From positions 34,082 to 98,081 of the forward strand of contig NZ_JAMCOJ010000012.1 in the NCBI RefSeq assembly GCF_023476645.1: a DNA stretch of 64,000 nt. Reading direction: 5' to 3'. Both the position numbers and the translations under genes were made by a program. Numbering within the stretch: the first letter of the stretch is position 1; the number at the start of each line of letters is the position of its first letter. A model generated the notes under the pieces. It was not told the origin of the DNA. It saw only the letters and a list, made by a program, of their open reading frames with translations, and made no database searches. The stretch comes from Cellulophaga sp. 20_2_10. GTDB taxonomy: Bacteria; Bacteroidota; Bacteroidia; Flavobacteriales; Flavobacteriaceae. Below are positions 7,186 to 16,612 of this stretch, one piece after another.

Positions 7186-9234
7186 ATGCTTAAAAATATA
7201 ATAGTACCATTAGCTTTAGTTATTGGTATTTGCTCTTGTACGTCACAAAAAAAACCATTAAAAAATATAGACAAGGACAATCCATTACTAAAAGCTATAG
7301 ACACCTTAACTCTTACTGAAGCTAAAAAACTTTTAGAAGAAGAAAACCAAGGTATTACTATGCTATTAAATTTTTCGAGCATAAATTTAGAATTATCGGT
7401 AGAGACATCTCAGAAAAAAGACACTACTATTTTTAAGGAAAATCCATATAAAATTTACTCAAAGGATACCATAGATAAACACATTACAGATTTTACTAAT
7501 GAGATTATATTTGAGCAAAAAATAACTCCTCCTAACGCTACTTTAAGGTTTGGAGGCTATAGCTCATCAGATTTAAAATTAAAATATATTAAAGAGCATT
7601 GGGATAAAATTGATAATCCAATAAAAATACAAGTAGAAAAAAAGTTTTTTTCAGATAAAACAACTGTAACAGATACAGCAACTTGTATAAAAAACTCCAA
7701 TGGATATCTAGTTCATACTTTTTCTTCTGCTAAAAATGTAGACAGTATAAATACTAACTTTATTTACAGTGTACCAAATGTTAAAGAGTATATCCTAGAT
7801 GCTTCTACAACAGAAATTGACACTATTGCTATAAGCTACAAAAAAGTAGATTACAACAAGGTACAGATTACATACCCCAGCTATTTAGAAGACAATATTG
7901 TTTCTATTGAAGCAATACATGAAAATGGTGAAATTTTAGAAGAAAAAGGGATTTCTAGCAATTCCAAGCCTACTGAAGAAATGCTATCTTATTTAAAAGA
8001 TGTAAAGTCTATCTTTTCTAAAACAATTAAAAAGATTGATAATAATAAGATTAAAACAAAAGAAGATTTAAAAAACAGTTTATTACAAACCGTACCAGAA
8101 ACACCTATAAACTCACGTACAACCTATACTACTTATTCTGCTAAAGGAGAGATAGATAAAATAAAACTCTTTATAAATAAAGGCAAACCAACAGTAAACA
8201 CAAAAAAAGTAACCCTAAAACCATCTAGCTACAAAAAATCTAATTTTGGTTATTATATAGCACAAGACAGTACCACAAATAAAAGCGGTTTTGTTAATGC
8301 TGCTGGTAATTGGGTTATTAAGCCTACGTACAACAACTTAGAATACGTTTTAGATTATTATTACTACACAGAAGACACAGACTACACTAGAGAATATCTT
8401 TGGCTAAACACTACAAACAATACGCTAGAGAAAATAGATTATGTGTTATATAGATATGAAATCTATGATGGTAACATTGTTATTACAGAAAAAGAAGTTA
8501 ATGGTCCTAAAGGTTTAATTAATGCAAAAACAGGTAAAGTATTATTACCTAATATTTATAACAATATTTACCCCGAAAAAGGCTATTTTAATGTTTATAA
8601 TAATCGAAAAACTAGTCTTTATAATAAATACGGAAAACAAATATTACCAGAAAGGTTTAATAGAATAACGGTTTTAGAAAATAGTTTTATAACTGAAATT
8701 GACAAAGAAAATGGTATCAATGACACCGATATATACACCTTAACTGGAAAAAATATTACCAATGGTAGATGGCAAAATTTTGAAGGTGACTTTGGCAAAG
8801 CTGGACTTATACTTGCCGCTAAAAATTATATAAAAGACAACGTAAATTATACAGATAAGGATGCCTTTATTAATGAAAAGGGAAAAGTAATTATTGACTT
8901 AAAAGGGTACCAATGGGCAGATATTTTTTCTAATGGCCTAGCTGCTGTAAAGGAAAAAGGAAGTAATTTATATGGATATATTAACACAAAAGGAGACGTT
9001 GTTATTCCTTTTGAATACAAAGAAGCTAAATATTTTCAAGAAAAATACGCTTATGTAATAAAAAATGGAACAGCCTATTTAATAGATAAAAACAACAAAG
9101 TTTTTAAAAAGTTTCCAGATACAGCAAACTCAATGACGTTAAGTACTGATAGTAATAATGCTACATACAGCCTATATAGCGGTGAGACTTACAATGCAGA
9201 TGGCGAATTATTAAAAAAAGAAGAAAATAATTAA
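7186..9234 (+). CDS. WG-repeat-containing lipoprotein
   Basis: The 682-residue protein begins with a lipoprotein signal (lipobox around CSC, Cys17). The N-terminal half has no family I recognise. The C-terminal half contains WG-type repeats, seen as GFVNAAGNWVIKPTYN, GLINAKTGKVLLPNIYN, SLYNKYGKQILPERFN, AFINEKGKVIIDL and GYINTKGDVVIPFEY, each a beta-hairpin unit with the G-[FYL]-[IV]-[ND]-x-x-G-x-x-[VI]-I-P pattern. Such repeats form extended or propeller-like surfaces in bacterial envelope proteins whose roles are mostly unknown. The gene lies upstream of a LytS/LytTR pair, which may regulate it or be part of the same unit. Confidence 0.85.
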   Translation: MLKNIIVPLALVIGICSCTSQKKPLKNIDKDNPLLKAIDTLTLTEAKKLLEEENQGITMLLNFSSINLELSVETSQKKDTTIFKENPYKIYSKDTIDKHITDFTNEIIFEQKITPPNATLRFGGYSSSDLKLKYIKEHWDKIDNPIKIQVEKKFFSDKTTVTDTATCIKNSNGYLVHTFSSAKNVDSINTNFIYSVPNVKEYILDASTTEIDTIAISYKKVDYNKVQITYPSYLEDNIVSIEAIHENGEILEEKGISSNSKPTEEMLSYLKDVKSIFSKTIKKIDNNKIKTKEDLKNSLLQTVPETPINSRTTYTTYSAKGEIDKIKLFINKGKPTVNTKKVTLKPSSYKKSNFGYYIAQDSTTNKSGFVNAAGNWVIKPTYNNLEYVLDYYYYTEDTDYTREYLWLNTTNNTLEKIDYVLYRYEIYDGNIVITEKEVNGPKGLINAKTGKVLLPNIYNNIYPEKGYFNVYNNRKTSLYNKYGKQILPERFNRITVLENSFITEIDKENGINDTDIYTLTGKNITNGRWQNFEGDFGKAGLILAAKNYIKDNVNYTDKDAFINEKGKVIIDLKGYQWADIFSNGLAAVKEKGSNLYGYINTKGDVVIPFEYKEAKYFQEKYAYVIKNGTAYLIDKNNKVFKKFPDTANSMTLSTDSNNATYSLYSGETYNADGELLKKEENN

Positions 9235-9300
9235 TATTTCTAAAAACATATTGTAATAATTACAAGCATTTGGTTATATTCAATTTTGTTAAACCAATTT

Positions 9301-11004
9301 ATGAAGCAGTTAAAAACCATAATTCTATTTTTCTTATGTCTTGGAATATATCAACCTATACAAGCACAGCAAACACTAGAGGAGTTATTTAATTCTAGAG
9401 AGTATTATGTAGTTATAGATACCCTTAATAAAAAAAAGGAAATAGAAAAACTTAGTTTAGACGAACTCTTTTATCTTACTAAATCCTATGGTAGAACTAG
9501 GCAGTATTCTAACGGGTTAGTATTCTCTAATAAAATGACAAAAGAGGCCATGCGTTTAAAAGATACAACCAATCTGGTTAGGGCTTTTAATTTAATGGCA
9601 GAAAATCTTATCGACTTAAATGAAATTGAAAAAGGAATAGAGTATTGTGAAAAAGTAGCTCCTATTTTTAGAGAAAAAGATTCTATTGCTTACCAAAGTC
9701 TATGCTTTAAATGGGGAATGTTGTATTATCATAATGGTGATTTTAAAAAAGCCCATAAAATATACAACAATATTACGTATCCTAAATATAGGAAACTATC
9801 GTTATTTAACAATAACTACGCGTTAACTCTAATGGGACTAGAAAAGTGGGACGAGGCTATTGTTTACCTTAAAAAAACATTAAAACAGTCTGATGAAAGA
9901 AACCATAATGTTCATTACTCTAATATTGGCTTAGCATATATAAGAAAAGGAAGCTGGAAAAATGCCAAAATATACTTAGATTCAGCTGCTATATCGCTAA
10001 CAGAAAACTCTACACTTTATAATAAAAAAAACTTATACGAACATTATTTTGACCTATATAGATCTCAAAATAAATTAATTGAAGCTTCTGGGTACTTAGA
10101 CTATATAGAAGACACTAATGAAGAAATCTTTAGAGAAAAAATTAGTGAAAAAATACATGCTTTAGAAAGCTCTGACAAACAATTAAAAGTTGCTAATAGA
10201 CGAGAAACAACTTTAATAAAGCAAGTAAAAGTTATAGATAACCGCCTAGAAATTGCAGAGAAACAAAAAATATGGGGTGCCTTTTTATTGCTTTTATTAA
10301 CCGTTACCCTACTTTCTGCTTTATTTATTTTTAAATATCGAAATATAAAAACAGCTCATGAACACATACAAACAGAACAACGTTTGTTACGCTCACAAAT
10401 GACTCCTCATTTTATATTTAATAGTTTATCTGTTCTCCAAGGGATGATCTTGAACAAGGAAGACAAAAAAGCAATTATTTATTTATCTAAATTCTCTAAA
10501 CTCCTACGTTTAATTTTAGAAAACTCCAGAGAAAAACTTGTACCCTTAAAACAAGAGTTAAAAGCACTACAAAACTATATTGACTTACAAAATATGCGAG
10601 GTCAAAATGGCTTTAATTATAGTTTAATAGTCGATGAAAAATTAAATGATGTAAATGTACTTGTACCACCAATGTTAATGCAACCATTTGTAGAAAATGC
10701 CATAGAACACGGTTTTAAAAACAATATGGAAAACGCAGAAATATCACTTAAAATAAGTTTAGAAAATAATAAACTAGTCTGCTTAATTAAAGACAATGGT
10801 TTAGGTATTAATGCTACTAAACAAAACACGAATAGTAAAAAGAAGTCTTTATCTACACAGATAACAGCAGAACGCCTAAAAATTATCTCTAAAGAATTAA
10901 AAGTAGAAACTGGCGTTATAATAGAAGATAGATCAATTTACAAAGAACAAGGAACACTTGTTACACTTACTTTACCATATAAAATAGAAACAGAAGATGC
11001 TTAA
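9301..11004 (+). CDS. LytS-type sensor histidine kinase with TPR sensor region
   Basis: The 567-residue protein from the ATG at 9301 (a TTG at 9286 is possible but would spoil the signal peptide) has a signal peptide ending QAQ and a periplasmic TPR-like helical region (about 35-260). A coiled coil leads to one membrane helix (about 325-344). The cytoplasmic His_kinase (PF06580-type) domain carries MTPHFIFNSL, with the phospho-acceptor His370. The ATP-binding part shows PFVENAIEHGF and KDNGLGI. It should phosphorylate the LytTR regulator whose start overlaps its stop by 8 bases. This architecture is common in Bacteroidota; the signal sensed is unknown. Confidence 0.92.
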   Translation: MKQLKTIILFFLCLGIYQPIQAQQTLEELFNSREYYVVIDTLNKKKEIEKLSLDELFYLTKSYGRTRQYSNGLVFSNKMTKEAMRLKDTTNLVRAFNLMAENLIDLNEIEKGIEYCEKVAPIFREKDSIAYQSLCFKWGMLYYHNGDFKKAHKIYNNITYPKYRKLSLFNNNYALTLMGLEKWDEAIVYLKKTLKQSDERNHNVHYSNIGLAYIRKGSWKNAKIYLDSAAISLTENSTLYNKKNLYEHYFDLYRSQNKLIEASGYLDYIEDTNEEIFREKISEKIHALESSDKQLKVANRRETTLIKQVKVIDNRLEIAEKQKIWGAFLLLLLTVTLLSALFIFKYRNIKTAHEHIQTEQRLLRSQMTPHFIFNSLSVLQGMILNKEDKKAIIYLSKFSKLLRLILENSREKLVPLKQELKALQNYIDLQNMRGQNGFNYSLIVDEKLNDVNVLVPPMLMQPFVENAIEHGFKNNMENAEISLKISLENNKLVCLIKDNGLGINATKQNTNSKKKSLSTQITAERLKIISKELKVETGVIIEDRSIYKEQGTLVTLTLPYKIETEDA

Positions 11005-11731
11005 AGCTTTAATAGTAGAAGACGAACTTTATATTAGAAAAGGGTTATTAGCAATGATAACTTCTTTAGAAAAAGATATAACAATATTAGGAGAATGCGA
11101 ATCTGTAAAAGAAGCAGTAGTCGTTGCAAATGCCTGTAATCCAGATCTAATTTTTTTAGATATAAACCTTATAGATGGTAATGCTTTCGATTTTTTAGAG
11201 CAAACCACCAACCTAAATTATAATGTAATATTTATTACTGCATACGAGCAGTATGCACTACAAGCACTAAAAAACGGTGCTGTAGATTATATTTTAAAAC
11301 CCGTAGATATTGAAGAGTTAGAGGCAGCAATAGACAAAGCCATAACTACAAATGCAGAAACACAGCAAGAACAATTACAAGTTGTTAAAAACGAAATGCT
11401 TGGACGTAAAAAAGAAAAACTTGTTTTACGCTTGCAAGAAGGTTTACAAATTATAGAATTTAAAAATTTAACGCATTGTAAATCTGATAAAGGATACACT
11501 ACATTTTATTTATCTAGTGGAAAATCTTATATCGCGTCTAAACCAATTAAGGAATTTGAAGATCAATTCCCTGAAGATCGTTTTATGCGTACACACCAAT
11601 CTTATGTTGTTAATTTAGATTACATAGATAAGTACGATAAAAACGGATATATCTTTCTAAAGTCAGGAGAACAAATTCCGGTTTCTGCTCGCCGTAAAAC
11701 TGAATTTGTAGAACGCTTACTAAACAACTAA
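10997..11731 (+). CDS. LytR/AlgR-family response regulator (REC-LytTR)
   Basis: The 244-residue protein has an N-terminal receiver domain with acidic pocket E8-D9, phospho-acceptor Asp55 (FLDINL), Thr81 and Lys101 (YILKPV). A C-terminal LytTR DNA-binding domain runs from about 140 to 242 and contains the typical FMRTHQSYVVNLDYI stretch. Its ATG lies inside the last codons of the kinase gene, giving translational coupling and pairing the two as one two-component system. Targets are not visible; the nearby WG-repeat lipoprotein and downstream lipoproteins are candidates only by position. Confidence 0.94.
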   Translation: MLKALIVEDELYIRKGLLAMITSLEKDITILGECESVKEAVVVANACNPDLIFLDINLIDGNAFDFLEQTTNLNYNVIFITAYEQYALQALKNGAVDYILKPVDIEELEAAIDKAITTNAETQQEQLQVVKNEMLGRKKEKLVLRLQEGLQIIEFKNLTHCKSDKGYTTFYLSSGKSYIASKPIKEFEDQFPEDRFMRTHQSYVVNLDYIDKYDKNGYIFLKSGEQIPVSARRKTEFVERLLNN

Positions 11732-11847
11732 TCGTTTTTAGCTTCAAATATAAACTCATCCTTAACTAATATAGATTCTTCATATACATAACCGGCTTTA
11801 GACTATACATTTACTCCTAAATTAAGAGTAAATACTCTTTAGCAAAA

Positions 11848-12405
11848 ATGACGATGAAACTAAAATCTATTTTACCTATACTCCTACTCTTTATATTCTT
11901 TTCCTGCAAAGAAAAAGTATATAAAGCTAATGCAGATGGGTTTATACAGATTGATGAAGTTCTGAAAAAGAAGTTTGGTAAAGATGCGCTTTACACAGAT
12001 ATAATATTACAAAATTACCAAGAAAAAGGAATCCAAGTTGATGCCACTGTTACAAACACGCCTGAATCTTTACGTATGGAAGGCTGGTCGTTTAAAGATA
12101 ATGCCTGGGCACAACTATCAGAAATTTCTTTGAAATTAGAAAAAGGTGAAATAGAAAACTATATGTTTTCTCTACAAAAAGAAATAGATATTAGCTCTAT
12201 AGATGGCTTAGTTAAAAGAGCTATAAAGACTGGCAACCAAAACACGTCTAAAAAAGAGTTAATCCTTCATAAAATAGTTATCTCTTCCCCATTAGACGGC
12301 AATAAATCCGGATTAGAATATCATATACAATTAAAATCTAAAATAGATAGTACAACATATAACTACTACTATTTAGCAAACGGAGAGCCTAATACTATAA
12401 ACTGA
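11848..12405 (+). CDS. Hypothetical lipoprotein
   Basis: The 185-residue protein starts MTMKLKS, with a second possible ATG two codons in. It has a lipobox ending FFSC (Cys20), followed by KEK. The mature part is mixed polar sequence with alternating strands (QVDATVTNTP, EISLKLEKGEIENYMFSLQ), suggesting a small beta-rich envelope domain. I do not recognise the family. It follows the two-component system after 116 bases and precedes a second lipoprotein gene. Confidence 0.7.
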   Translation: MTMKLKSILPILLLFIFFSCKEKVYKANADGFIQIDEVLKKKFGKDALYTDIILQNYQEKGIQVDATVTNTPESLRMEGWSFKDNAWAQLSEISLKLEKGEIENYMFSLQKEIDISSIDGLVKRAIKTGNQNTSKKELILHKIVISSPLDGNKSGLEYHIQLKSKIDSTTYNYYYLANGEPNTIN

Positions 12406-12516
12406 AAACGAATATTAATTAACTCTAGGCGAATATTCATTGCTTAAAGTAATTACAACTGCCTTGCTATAAATTAGCGTATATATTAAAATAAGTCCTA
12501 TTCAAAATTAAAAATT

Positions 12517-13152
12517 ATGAAAAAAGTAAAACAACTAAAGTTAACTGCTATCTACTGTTTAGCAATATTTAGTGCTGTTTCTTGCTCTAAAAGCGAACAA
12601 TTAAAAGACGAAAAGCTAAGTAGCTTTATGCTTGGTGGTATATATTTTATTCACGGATACGGCGGTGTAAGCGATGTGGAGTCTATGATGAGTAATGCTA
12701 ACTACACTACAAATGAACAGCTGGCTAGTGGCTATAAAGAAATATTTGAATTTCCTTTTGAAAGAACGGACGCTGCTGGGGCTAAAAGAATGCTTAAAAG
12801 TGCTTGGGATATTACAAATAAAGAATCTTTATTAGAATCTTTAGAAGAATTAAAAACTAGAGATTACACATACAAATCTTGGGATTACGCTAGAGTTGCG
12901 AATAATGTTTGTATGGGTTACGCTTCTGAATACTTAACGAAAGAAGAATCTTTAGAAATCTTATCTGAAACATTGGTTATGGCTAAAGAAAAGTACGCAG
13001 ATTGGGACACTTACTTCTCAGATTTTGATAAGGGAAGAGTTGAATGGAATTCTAATGATCCAGAAAAAGAATCTTTTGAAACATTAGCAAAAACTATTAC
13101 TAAAGGAGAAAAATCTATTTACAATATACTACCTCTTAATCCACAGGAGTAG
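12517..13152 (+). CDS. DUF1266-like lipoprotein
   Basis: The 211-residue protein has a lipoprotein signal with lipobox VSC (Cys23). The C-terminal 130 residues follow the DUF1266 pattern: AWDITN, then SWDYARVANNVCMGYASEYLTKEESLEIL (a W-D-x-x-R then G-Y helix pair), and YADWDTYFSDFDKGRVEW, where the W-x-x-[YF] and G-R-x-x-W motif closes the domain. DUF1266 proteins are of unknown function and usually lack export signals, so a lipoprotein version is somewhat unusual. The gene ends 98 bases before a strong bidirectional terminator. Confidence 0.72.
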   Translation: MKKVKQLKLTAIYCLAIFSAVSCSKSEQLKDEKLSSFMLGGIYFIHGYGGVSDVESMMSNANYTTNEQLASGYKEIFEFPFERTDAAGAKRMLKSAWDITNKESLLESLEELKTRDYTYKSWDYARVANNVCMGYASEYLTKEESLEILSETLVMAKEKYADWDTYFSDFDKGRVEWNSNDPEKESFETLAKTITKGEKSIYNILPLNPQE

Positions 13153-13250
13153 AACAATAAACCCCAACTTAAGGGAAGAGATTTTTATCTCCCTTCTGGG
13201 GATAATAAAAGCAAGACTACGAAACCCCACATTTAGATTAGTTAGTAAAT

Positions 13251-13290
13251 AAAAATCCCCATTAGATAAATTTCTAATGGGGATTTTTTT
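13251..13290. terminator. Bidirectional Rho-independent terminator
   Basis: A perfect 16-bp stem (13251-13266 with 13273-13288) with a 6-nt loop and A/T tracts on both sides lies between convergent genes. Confidence 0.93.
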
Positions 13291-13307
13291 ATTGTAAAGA
13301 TTTTACA

Positions 13308-16160
13308 CTATTTGCTTAAGTACATTTTACGTCTTGCATATAAGTTGTAAAACTCATCATCCTTTAAACTATCTATAAACAAGATACTTTCTCCTGTACT
13401 TTTCATCTCTGGGCCTAAATTCTTATTTACATTAGGAAATTTATTAAAAGAGAAAACAGGTTGTTTAATTGCATACCCTTCTAATTGAGGGTTAAAATTA
13501 AAGTCTTTTACTTTTTTCTCTCCTAACATTACCTTAGTAGCATAATTTACATATGGCTCTTTGTATGCCTTTGCTATAAAAGGAACGGTTCTAGATGCTC
13601 TAGGGTTGGCTTCTATAATGTAAACCATATCATCCTTAATAGCAAACTGTATGTTTATTAAACCTACTGTATTTAATGCTAAAGCTATTTTTTTAGTATG
13701 GTCTTTAATTTGTTGCATTACAAACTCTCCTAAGTTAAAAGGAGGTAATGTAGCGTTAGAATCTCCAGAGTGTACACCACAAGGCTCTATATGCTCCATA
13801 ATACCTATAATGTAAACATCTTCCCCGTCACAAATAGCATCTGCCTCTGCTTCTATTGCACCGTCTAAGTAGTGATCTAAAAGAAGTTTATTTCCTGGAA
13901 TAGATTTTAATAAATTAACAACATGCTCTTCTAGCTCTGCTTTGTTTATTACAATTTTCATTCCTTGACCTCCTAATACGTAAGATGGTCTTACTAATAA
14001 CGGAAAATCTAACTCGTCTGCTAAATCTAAAGCTTCATCTGCAGTTTCTGCAATACCATACTGAGGAAAAGGGATGTTATTTTCTAATAACATTTTAGAG
14101 AAATTACCTCTATCTTCTGCTAAATCTAAAGCTTCAAAACTAGTTCCTATTATTTTTATCCCGTATTTAGATAATTTTTCTGCAAGCTTTAAAGCTGTTT
14201 GTCCACCTAACTGTACAATAACCCCTTCTGGCTTTTCATGCTGAATAATATCATAAATATGTTCCCAAAAAACAGGTTCAAAATATAATTTGTCTGCTGT
14301 ATCAAAATCGGTAGATACCGTTTCTGGGTTACAGTTAATCATTATAGTCTCGTAGCCACATTCTGCAGCTGCCAAAACACCATGTACACAGCAATAATCA
14401 AATTCTATACCTTGTCCTATTCTGTTTGGTCCAGAGCCTAGTACTACAACTTTTTTCTTATCACTTACAATACTATCATTTTGCACATAACGTTTACCGT
14501 CTGGCGTTTCTATCTCCTCTTCAAAAGTAGAATAGTAATAAGGTGTCATTGCTTTAAATTCTGCAGCACAAGTATCTACTAGTTTAAATACTCTATTTAT
14601 GCCTTGTGCAGAACGTTTTTTATGTACTTCACTCTCGTAACAGTCTAGCATATGTGCTATTTGTCTGTCTGCAAAACCTTTTTGCTTTGCTTCTAACAAT
14701 AACTCTCTTGGTAAACTTTCTATTGTATACTTAGAAATTTCTTTTTCTAGGTGATGTAATTCTTCATACTGACGTAAGAACCACATATCTATTTTAGTAA
14801 TTTCATGAATTCTACTTAACGGAATTCCTAATTGTATTGCATCATATATAACAAAAACCCTATCCCAACTTGGCACGGTAAGTTTTTGTATTATTTGATC
14901 ATAATCTGTATAACCTTTACCGTCTGCACCTAAACCATTACGTTTAATTTCTAAAGACTGTGTTGCCTTGTGCAATGCTTCTTGAAAAGAACGGCCAATA
15001 CCCATAACTTCTCCAACAGATTTCATCTGTAAACCTAAAGTTCTATCAGATCCTTCAAATTTATCAAAGTTCCAACGTGGTATTTTTACAATAACGTAAT
15101 CTAAAGTAGGCTCAAATAAAGCAGATGTAGATTTAGTAATTTGGTTATCTAGTTCATCCAAGTTATAACCAATAGCTAGTTTAGAGGCTATTTTTGCAAT
15201 TGGATACCCTGTTGCTTTCGATGCTAATGCAGATGATCTAGAAACCCTTGGGTTAATTTCAATTGCAATAATATCTTCTTTTTCATCCGGACTAACGGCA
15301 AATTGTACATTACAACCACCTGCAAAGTCACCAATACTACGCATCATATGGATAGCCATATCTCGCATTCTTTGGTATGTAGTATCAGACAATGTCATAG
15401 CAGGAGCTACCGTTATAGAATCTCCTGTATGTATCCCCATTGGATCCATATTTTCTATAGCGCAAATAATAACAACGTTATCATTTTTATCACGTAATAA
15501 CTCTAATTCATATTCTTTCCAACCTAGTAATGCTTTATCTATCATTACTTCATGTATAGGAGAAATCTCTAACCCTACACTAAGTAACTCATCAAAATCT
15601 TCTGGTTTGTAAACTATAGAAGCACCAGCACCACCTAAAGTATAAGAAGCTCTAATTACCAACGGAAAACCAAACTCCTGTGCTATTTCTTTACCCTTTA
15701 AAAAAGAAGTTGCTGTTGCTTGTGGTGCCATGCCAACACCAATTTTAAGCATTAGCTCTCTAAATTTTTCACGATCTTCTGTAATATTAATCGCGTCTAT
15801 ATCTACACCTATTATTTCTACATTAAAATCTTCCCAAATTCCTTTTTCATCTGCCTCTATACACAGATTTAATGCAGTTTGCCCACCCATTGTTGGCAAA
15901 ACAGCATCTATATTTGGATGATTTTTTAAGATTTCTATAATAGATTTTGTTGTCAATGGTTTTAGGTACACATGATCCGCCATTGTTGGATCTGTCATAA
16001 TTGTAGCAGGATTGCTATTAATTAAGATTGTCTCTATTCCATCTTCGCGCAAAGAACGTAATGCTTGTGATCCAGAATAATCAAATTCACATGCTTGCCC
16101 TATTACTATTGGTCCAGAACCTATTATTAAAATAGATTTAATGTCTTCTCTTTTCGGCAT
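13308..16160 (-). CDS. carB: Carbamoyl-phosphate synthase large subunit, lacking the MGS domain
   Basis: The 950-residue enzyme makes carbamoyl phosphate from glutamine-derived ammonia, bicarbonate and two ATP, feeding pyrimidine and arginine synthesis. Two homologous ATP-grasp halves are clear: GSGPIVIGQACEFDYSG near the start and GSGPNRIGQGIEFDYC at the start of the second half, with the oligomerisation region between. The protein ends at RRKMYLSK soon after the second ATP-grasp unit. It is about 120 residues shorter than the roughly 1070-residue E. coli enzyme because the C-terminal methylglyoxal-synthase-like allosteric domain is missing. No carA is nearby. It lies downstream of rpmH, separated by a terminator. 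Confidence 0.96.
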   Translation of the reverse strand: MPKREDIKSILIIGSGPIVIGQACEFDYSGSQALRSLREDGIETILINSNPATIMTDPTMADHVYLKPLTTKSIIEILKNHPNIDAVLPTMGGQTALNLCIEADEKGIWEDFNVEIIGVDIDAINITEDREKFRELMLKIGVGMAPQATATSFLKGKEIAQEFGFPLVIRASYTLGGAGASIVYKPEDFDELLSVGLEISPIHEVMIDKALLGWKEYELELLRDKNDNVVIICAIENMDPMGIHTGDSITVAPAMTLSDTTYQRMRDMAIHMMRSIGDFAGGCNVQFAVSPDEKEDIIAIEINPRVSRSSALASKATGYPIAKIASKLAIGYNLDELDNQITKSTSALFEPTLDYVIVKIPRWNFDKFEGSDRTLGLQMKSVGEVMGIGRSFQEALHKATQSLEIKRNGLGADGKGYTDYDQIIQKLTVPSWDRVFVIYDAIQLGIPLSRIHEITKIDMWFLRQYEELHHLEKEISKYTIESLPRELLLEAKQKGFADRQIAHMLDCYESEVHKKRSAQGINRVFKLVDTCAAEFKAMTPYYYSTFEEEIETPDGKRYVQNDSIVSDKKKVVVLGSGPNRIGQGIEFDYCCVHGVLAAAECGYETIMINCNPETVSTDFDTADKLYFEPVFWEHIYDIIQHEKPEGVIVQLGGQTALKLAEKLSKYGIKIIGTSFEALDLAEDRGNFSKMLLENNIPFPQYGIAETADEALDLADELDFPLLVRPSYVLGGQGMKIVINKAELEEHVVNLLKSIPGNKLLLDHYLDGAIEAEADAICDGEDVYIIGIMEHIEPCGVHSGDSNATLPPFNLGEFVMQQIKDHTKKIALALNTVGLINIQFAIKDDMVYIIEANPRASRTVPFIAKAYKEPYVNYATKVMLGEKKVKDFNFNPQLEGYAIKQPVFSFNKFPNVNKNLGPEMKSTGESILFIDSLKDDEFYNLYARRKMYLSK

Positions 16161-16220
16161 TGTAACTTATTTTATTGTTTTGGGTGTAATTTTAAACGTA
16201 GTATACGTACGATTAGGTCA

Positions 16221-16258
16221 AAAAAAAGGTGCTACTTTTAAAAAAGTAACACCTTTAT
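16221..16258 (-). terminator. Terminator after rpmH
   Basis: A stem AAAGGTG...CACCTTT continues with TACTTTT/AAAAGTA (one mismatch) and is followed on the minus strand by a T run. It separates rpmH from carB. Confidence 0.85.
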
Positions 16259-16280
16259 TATTTTATAATATATATAATCA

Positions 16281-16442
16281 TTATTTCTTATGTCTCAACT
16301 CAGAAGATACAGTAAGTTTTTTTCTACCCTTAGCTCTTCTTCTAGCTAAAACTTTTCTACCGTTTACAGAAGCCATACGCTCTCTAAAACCGTGTTTATT
16401 TTTTCTCTTTCTTTTTGATGGTTGAAACGTTCTTTTCGGCAT
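16281..16442 (-). CDS. rpmH: 50S ribosomal protein L34
   Basis: This short gene encodes 53 residues starting [19 protein letters not shown] and continuing [20 protein letters not shown], the unmistakable sequence of bacterial L34, a basic protein embedded in 23S rRNA of the large subunit. It is longer than E. coli L34 (46 residues) by a short C-terminal tail, SSELRHKK. It is not next to rnpA or dnaA here, unlike the classical arrangement. It has its own -7 box at 16512-16519 and its own terminator. Confidence 0.97.
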   Translation of the reverse strand: MPKRTFQPSKRKRKNKHGFRERMASVNGRKVLARRRAKGRKKLTVSSELRHKK

Positions 16443-16511
16443 ACTAGAATATCTTTATAATAATGTAATGTAAAAATCTTAACTTTAATTTTGCTCTATA
16501 AAAGCTGGGCG

Positions 16512-16519
16512 CAAATATA
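16512..16519 (-). promoter_or_regulatory. -7 promoter box for rpmH
   Basis: TATATTTG on the minus strand matches TAnnTTTG and gives a leader of about 65 nt before rpmH. Confidence 0.5.
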
Positions 16520-16575
16520 CAAAGAGTTTTTTCATTAGCAAACCTAATTAATAAAATATTTTAGTTTGTTTTTAG

Positions 16576-16583
16576 TACTTTTG
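16576..16583 (+). promoter_or_regulatory. -7 promoter box for the DUF6263 gene
   Basis: TACTTTTG matches TAnnTTTG about 30 bases before the ATG at 16613. The box is divergent from the rpmH promoter. Confidence 0.45.
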
Positions 16584-16612
16584 CATTTGCAAATTTATAA
16601 CACTCTTTTTAA

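Noticed and set aside
16141..16425. Plus-strand open frame of 94 codons starting opposite the carB start
   Set aside because: It runs antisense through rpmH and its terminator; the rpmH protein on the minus strand is unmistakable, so this frame is a shadow.
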